Source: Mycolicibacterium neoaurum ATCC 25795 (GTDB lineage Bacteria; Actinomycetota; Actinomycetes; Mycobacteriales; Mycobacteriaceae). From it: a DNA stretch of 64,000 nucleotides. Numbering within the stretch: the stretch's first letter is position 1; the number at the start of each line of letters is the position of its first letter. The notes under the pieces were generated by a model. That model did not search any database and was not told the origin of the DNA. It saw only the letters and a list, made by a program, of their open reading frames with translations. The stretch is taken from positions 1-64,000 of the forward strand of contig NZ_JMDW01000001.1 in NCBI RefSeq assembly GCF_000691525.1. The letters run 5' to 3'. Both the position numbers and the translations under genes were made by a program. This document shows positions 61,192 through 64,000 of the stretch, in pieces.

Positions 61192-61865
61192 TGGGGCTTG
61201 CATTCCTTCAAAAGGGTTCCCAGCACGTCGAAGTACTCGGTGCTGATCAAGGCCTGGCGGGCCCAGTCGCCGTCTGCCGCGGCGGCAGCGATCTCGTCGG
61301 CGATACCGGCCAGCCGCTGAGCCCGGTCGCGGATGCCACCCGCGGTGACCTTGTCTGCTTCGGTGTGGATCCGCTTGGACCAATCGGCGACCTCGCCAGA
61401 GGTCGGGCCGCGGCCCGGAATCCCTGGCTGCGCGTATCCCGACTCCACCCACGCCGTCGTCATCAGCGGCTCGGCCTGGCGGCAACCCTTGCCCGCCACG
61501 TAGCTCAGCGCCACCGAGGCGACGATCACGGCCACGGCCAGACCGATCGCGATCCTGGCCAGCCGCACGGTGCGGGGTTCTGCGTCGGGAACGACACGCC
61601 GCCACAAGAAGTGGGTGCCGATCGCCGCGGCGCAGGCTGAGACTGTCAGCCCCGCCGCGGCGACCGGCTTACCGACACCGGCGGCCGAGTCCATGGCGGC
61701 CATGGTCACGATGCCGGTGGCGACCACCAACATGAACAACCACATGGCGCGCCGGCGCTCGTAGGCGTCGGCGTCGCGGAAGCTGACGCCGAGGACGCCA
61801 CCGGCTGCGGTGAGGATCGCCGCCGCGACAGGCACCAAGTAGTTGACGAGAGTGTCGGTGTTCAT
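61188..61865 (-). CDS. Predicted membrane protein, function unknown
   Basis: The 225-residue product has four hydrophobic segments (LVPVAAAILTAAGGVLGV, MWLFMLVVATGIVTMAAM, GLTVSACAAAIGTHFLW, IAIGLAVAVIVASVALSYVAG). A soluble C-terminal part of about 100 residues follows, with GCRQAEPLMTTAWVESGY, EADKVTAGGIRDRAQRLAGI and FDVLGTLLKECKPQ. I do not recognise the family. It is translationally coupled to the methyltransferase downstream on the minus strand. Confidence 0.7.
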   Translation of the reverse strand: MNTDTLVNYLVPVAAAILTAAGGVLGVSFRDADAYERRRAMWLFMLVVATGIVTMAAMDSAAGVGKPVAAAGLTVSACAAAIGTHFLWRRVVPDAEPRTVRLARIAIGLAVAVIVASVALSYVAGKGCRQAEPLMTTAWVESGYAQPGIPGRGPTSGEVADWSKRIHTEADKVTAGGIRDRAQRLAGIADEIAAAAADGDWARQALISTEYFDVLGTLLKECKPQ

Positions 61866-61885
61866 CGTGACCCGATGCTAGCGAG

Positions 61886-62572
61886 TCACTCCTCGCCGAG
61901 GATCTGGTAGACCTCGCGCCGGGCGTTGTTGACGATGTCGAGAATGCGTTGCTGTTGGTCGTCGCTGGCGGCATGGTTCGCCTGCGCGACCGCCCCGAAG
62001 AGCTGGCCGAGCGCGGCCCGCAGATTCATCTCGTTCGGGTCGGCATCACCGGCGATCTCCTCCCACGGTGGGGTTTGGATCTTCTCGGCAGCGGCCCGGC
62101 CTTCCTCGGTCAGTTCGAAGGTCTTCTTGCTGCCCGCACTCTCGGTGGGGACGATCAGGCCCTCGTCGACGAGCAGTTGCAGGGTGGGGTACACCGAGCC
62201 CGGGCTGGGCTTCCACAGGTCGTTGCTGCGGGCGGCGATCTCCTGCGTCATCTCGTAGCCGTGCATCGGCCGATCGGTGAGCAGGGCGAGGATGGCCGCG
62301 CGGACGTCACCGCGCCTGCCGCGCCCGCGACCACCGCGCCCGCGGTGTCCGCCGCGGGGACCGGGGCCGAAGCCGAAGCCCGGACCGAACGAGGGGCCGA
62401 AGCCGAAGCCGGGACCGAACGGTCCCTGCGGGCCACCGGCCTGGGCGCGAACCTGCTCACGGAATTCGCGGCGGGCATGCCGGCGATCGAAGCCGAAGCG
62501 GCCGGGGGAGGCACCGAAGGAGGCGGCACCGAATGGGGAGTTCTCGGAGTGAGAGTTGAAAGGCGTGTTCAT
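61886..62572 (-). CDS. PadR-family regulator with Gly/Phe/Arg-rich N-terminal extension
   Basis: The 228-residue product has a PadR winged helix at about residues 88-170 (ILALLTDRPMHGYEMTQEIAARS, WKPSPGSVYPTLQLLVDEGLI, KTFELTEEGRAAAEKI) and a C-terminal dimer helix ending VNNARREVYQILGEE. The first 85 residues are unusual: repeated FGPGFGFGP units and a run of RGGHRGRGGRGRGRRG, which look disordered and could bind nucleic acid. A nested palindrome lies just upstream of the start and probably mediates autoregulation. Start ATG 62572. Confidence 0.82.
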   Translation of the reverse strand: MNTPFNSHSENSPFGAASFGASPGRFGFDRRHARREFREQVRAQAGGPQGPFGPGFGFGPSFGPGFGFGPGPRGGHRGRGGRGRGRRGDVRAAILALLTDRPMHGYEMTQEIAARSNDLWKPSPGSVYPTLQLLVDEGLIVPTESAGSKKTFELTEEGRAAAEKIQTPPWEEIAGDADPNEMNLRAALGQLFGAVAQANHAASDDQQQRILDIVNNARREVYQILGEE

Positions 62573-62610
62573 TGATGTTTCCGTTTCGGTAGGGAAATGC
62601 ACGATGCACT

Positions 62611-62643
62611 TCGATACGTGGACGATATATCGGAAACTATCGA
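62611..62643. promoter_or_regulatory. Nested palindrome upstream of the first PadR gene
   Basis: CGATATATCG (62623-62632) is a perfect palindrome, and TCGATA (62611-62616) faces TATCGA (62638-62643) around nearly the same centre. It lies about 40 bases before the PadR start and overlaps the last codons of the second PadR gene. It is a plausible operator. Confidence 0.55.
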
Positions 62644-63173
62644 GATGCAACGTTCGATTCGACGATCGCGGATTCCAACCACCGCGCCCACTCGGCCTGC
62701 ATCGCCTGGAAGCGCAGGCCGTACTGCAGGGCCGCGAATCCGAAGAAGTCCTTGACCGGCATATCGCGACAGGCCGGGCTGTCGCGCAGCGCGGTCAGTC
62801 TCGCGAGTTCGGACTCGGCATGCTCGGCGAGGCTGCGGACATGCTCGGCCGCCTCGGTGCGTGGCAGTTCACCGAGCAGGAAGACGCGTAAGAGTTCGGG
62901 GCTGCGATAGGGCGGATCGTCCTGGGGGCTGGCGATCCAGCGCAGGAGTTCGGATCGCCCGGCTGTCGTGACGCGATAGAGCTTGCGTCCCCGCGGGCCG
63001 ATCTCGGCCACCTCGATCAATCCGTGATCGGCCAGCCGGTTCAGCTCTGCGTAGAGCTGGCTCTGGGTGGCGGGCCAGACATTGGCCATCGACATCTCGA
63101 AGCGCTTGAGCAGGTCATATCCACTGCCCGGTTGTTGTACCAGCATGCCGAGGGCGGCCATTCGCAGACTCAT
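62637..63173 (-). CDS. PadR-family transcriptional regulator
   Basis: The 178-residue product is a full-length two-domain PadR: wHTH in residues 1-80 (MAALGMLVQQPGSGYDLLKRFE, VWPATQSQLYAELNRLADHGLI, KLYRVTTAGRSELLRWI) and a C-terminal helical domain (DDPPYRSPELLRVFLLGELP, FFGFAALQYGLRFQAMQAEWARWLE). The start is ATG 63173; no ribosome site precedes it, so it may be leaderless. It diverges from the carotenoid-oxygenase gene over a strong palindrome and likely represses it. Confidence 0.83.
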   Translation of the reverse strand: MSLRMAALGMLVQQPGSGYDLLKRFEMSMANVWPATQSQLYAELNRLADHGLIEVAEIGPRGRKLYRVTTAGRSELLRWIASPQDDPPYRSPELLRVFLLGELPRTEAAEHVRSLAEHAESELARLTALRDSPACRDMPVKDFFGFAALQYGLRFQAMQAEWARWLESAIVESNVASR

Positions 63174-63194
63174 GCAGAGGAGCGTAGCTGCCCT

Positions 63195-63226
63195 CATTCC
63201 ACTGTTGACATGTCACTAGTGGAATG
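63195..63226. promoter_or_regulatory. 32-bp near-perfect palindrome in a divergent promoter
   Basis: CATTCCACT (63195-63203) faces AGTGGAATG (63218-63226), and TGACATGTCA (63206-63215) is a perfect inner palindrome with the same centre. Only two of the sixteen pairs mismatch. A consensus -35 TTGACA (63205-63210) lies inside. This is the likely binding site of the adjacent PadR protein. Confidence 0.7.
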
Positions 63227-63239
63227 TGATGGTGGAAGC

Positions 63240-64000
63240 ATGTCCTCAGGCTCAGCGTTGCCAGAGACCGGTGACTTCTTCCGGCGTGGCAACTACGCAC
63301 CCGTTGCCGATGAACTGACCGCCTCGGATCTGCCGGTCCGCGGGGCGATCCCGCCGGAGCTGAACGGCTGGTACCTGCGCAACGGGCCCAACCCGCGGGA
63401 GGCCGCCGGGCACTGGTTCACCGGGGAGGGGATGATCCACGGTGTGCGCATCGAGGACGGTGCGGCGAAGTGGTACCGCAACCGTTGGGTGCGCACCGAC
63501 AGCTTCGATGTCGACATCCCGGTCTACAACCCCGATGGCACACGCAATCTACGGTCTTCGGTGGCCAACACTCACGTCGTCAATCACGCCGGCCGCACTC
63601 TCGCCCTGGTCGAGTCCTCCTTCCCCTATGAGATCGGCAAGGAGTTGGAGACGTTGGGCGCCTACGACTTCGGCGGAAAGCTCACCGATTCCATGACCGC
63701 CCATCCCAAGATCTGCCCGATCACGGGAGAGATGCATTTCTTCGGATACGGCAGCCTCGTCGCCCCGTATGTCACCTACCACCGGGTGGCCGCGGACGGC
63801 GAGCTGATCATCGACCGTCCTGTCGACGTCGGTGCGCTCACGATGATGCACGACTTCGCGATGACCGCCGAACATGTCATCTTCATGGATCTGCCGGTGG
63901 TCTTCGATATCGACATCGCGGCCAAGGGTGAGGGTGAGATGCCCTATCGCTGGAGCGACGAGTACGGCGCACGCTTAGGTGTGTTGCGCCGCGACGACCC
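63240..64000 (+). CDS. Carotenoid-cleavage-type (CCO/RPE65 family) oxygenase, partial
   Basis: The frame runs from ATG 63240 to the window edge without a stop; 253 residues are visible, about half of a typical member. Motifs are ELNGWYLRNGPNPRE, HWFTGEGMIHGVRIEDG, SMTAHPKICPITGEMHFFGY and TMMHDFAMTAEHVIFMDLP; His in the last two stretches and in GMIHG-type turns are iron-site candidates. The family cleaves double bonds in carotenoids, retinoids or stilbene-like aromatics. It is divergent from a PadR regulator, a class that often senses phenolic compounds. Confidence 0.88.
   Translation, partial: MSSGSALPETGDFFRRGNYAPVADELTASDLPVRGAIPPELNGWYLRNGPNPREAAGHWFTGEGMIHGVRIEDGAAKWYRNRWVRTDSFDVDIPVYNPDGTRNLRSSVANTHVVNHAGRTLALVESSFPYEIGKELETLGAYDFGGKLTDSMTAHPKICPITGEMHFFGYGSLVAPYVTYHRVAADGELIIDRPVDVGALTMMHDFAMTAEHVIFMDLPVVFDIDIAAKGEGEMPYRWSDEYGARLGVLRRDD

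Overview
The window is high-GC actinobacterial DNA. Gene content and order point to a mycobacterium, most likely a rapidly growing Mycolicibacterium-type species. It carries an ergothioneine operon (egtABCDE), a MurT/GatD pair, a LucA-like protein, a DUF222/HNH (13E12-type) element, ESX-type WXG100 genes, and a methanol-type NDMA-dependent alcohol dehydrogenase with its two-component system. The backbone follows the order I recall for M. tuberculosis Rv3731 down to Rv3698, run in the opposite direction and interrupted by accessory blocks. No database search was possible, so all family names come from reading the translated sequence.

Layout. 0-1.5 kb: a 13E12-type HNH gene next to a short direct repeat. 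1.6-8.8 kb: threonine aldolase, acyl-CoA dehydrogenase, the LigC / Prim-Pol repair pair, a small membrane protein, a gene-poor stretch of about 0.7 kb, a secreted PDZ serine protease and LucA. 8.9-12.4 kb: tRNA-Ser(GGA), SRP RNA, aspartate aminotransferase and dnaX. 12.4-22.3 kb: a flavoprotein/methyltransferase fatty-acid pair, an SRPBCC protein, a peptidoglycan amidase, YbaB, RecR, GatD/MurT, a DnaQ-like exonuclease and leuA. In front of leuA I read a 13-codon leader peptide with three consecutive leucine codons, apparently leaderless, running into a terminator-like hairpin.

22.5-36.3 kb: a 14-kb accessory block between leuA and ask, with two modules. The first resembles the esxE-esxF-cpnT-IFT operon: two WXG100 proteins, a 924-residue protein ending in a TNT-like (NAD glycohydrolase) domain, a probable immunity protein, and four small lower-GC genes that look like an immunity or orphan cassette. 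The second is a nitrogen module: ammonium channel, glutamine-synthetase-like ligase, three glutamate-synthase-like subunits (GlxBCD/MgsABC type), FAD amine oxidase and HTH-cupin regulator. It has a GlnR-like box before amt and a terminator after it.

36.4-49.2 kb: ask-asd, a secreted DUF4185 protein, an unusual GH13 enzyme, three small envelope proteins and egtABCDE. 49.2-58.9 kb: an HxlR regulator diverging from a dehalogenase-like hydrolase that lacks the expected catalytic histidine, then two iron-type alcohol dehydrogenases, MoxR and VWA helper proteins, a histidine kinase/response regulator pair, and a methyltransferase that may modify mycofactocin. The two dehydrogenase genes share a promoter-proximal palindrome, the likely target of the response regulator. 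58.9-64 kb: a GCS2-family ligase, a methyltransferase, a membrane protein, two PadR regulators with palindromic operators, and the start of a carotenoid-cleavage-type oxygenase that runs off the window.
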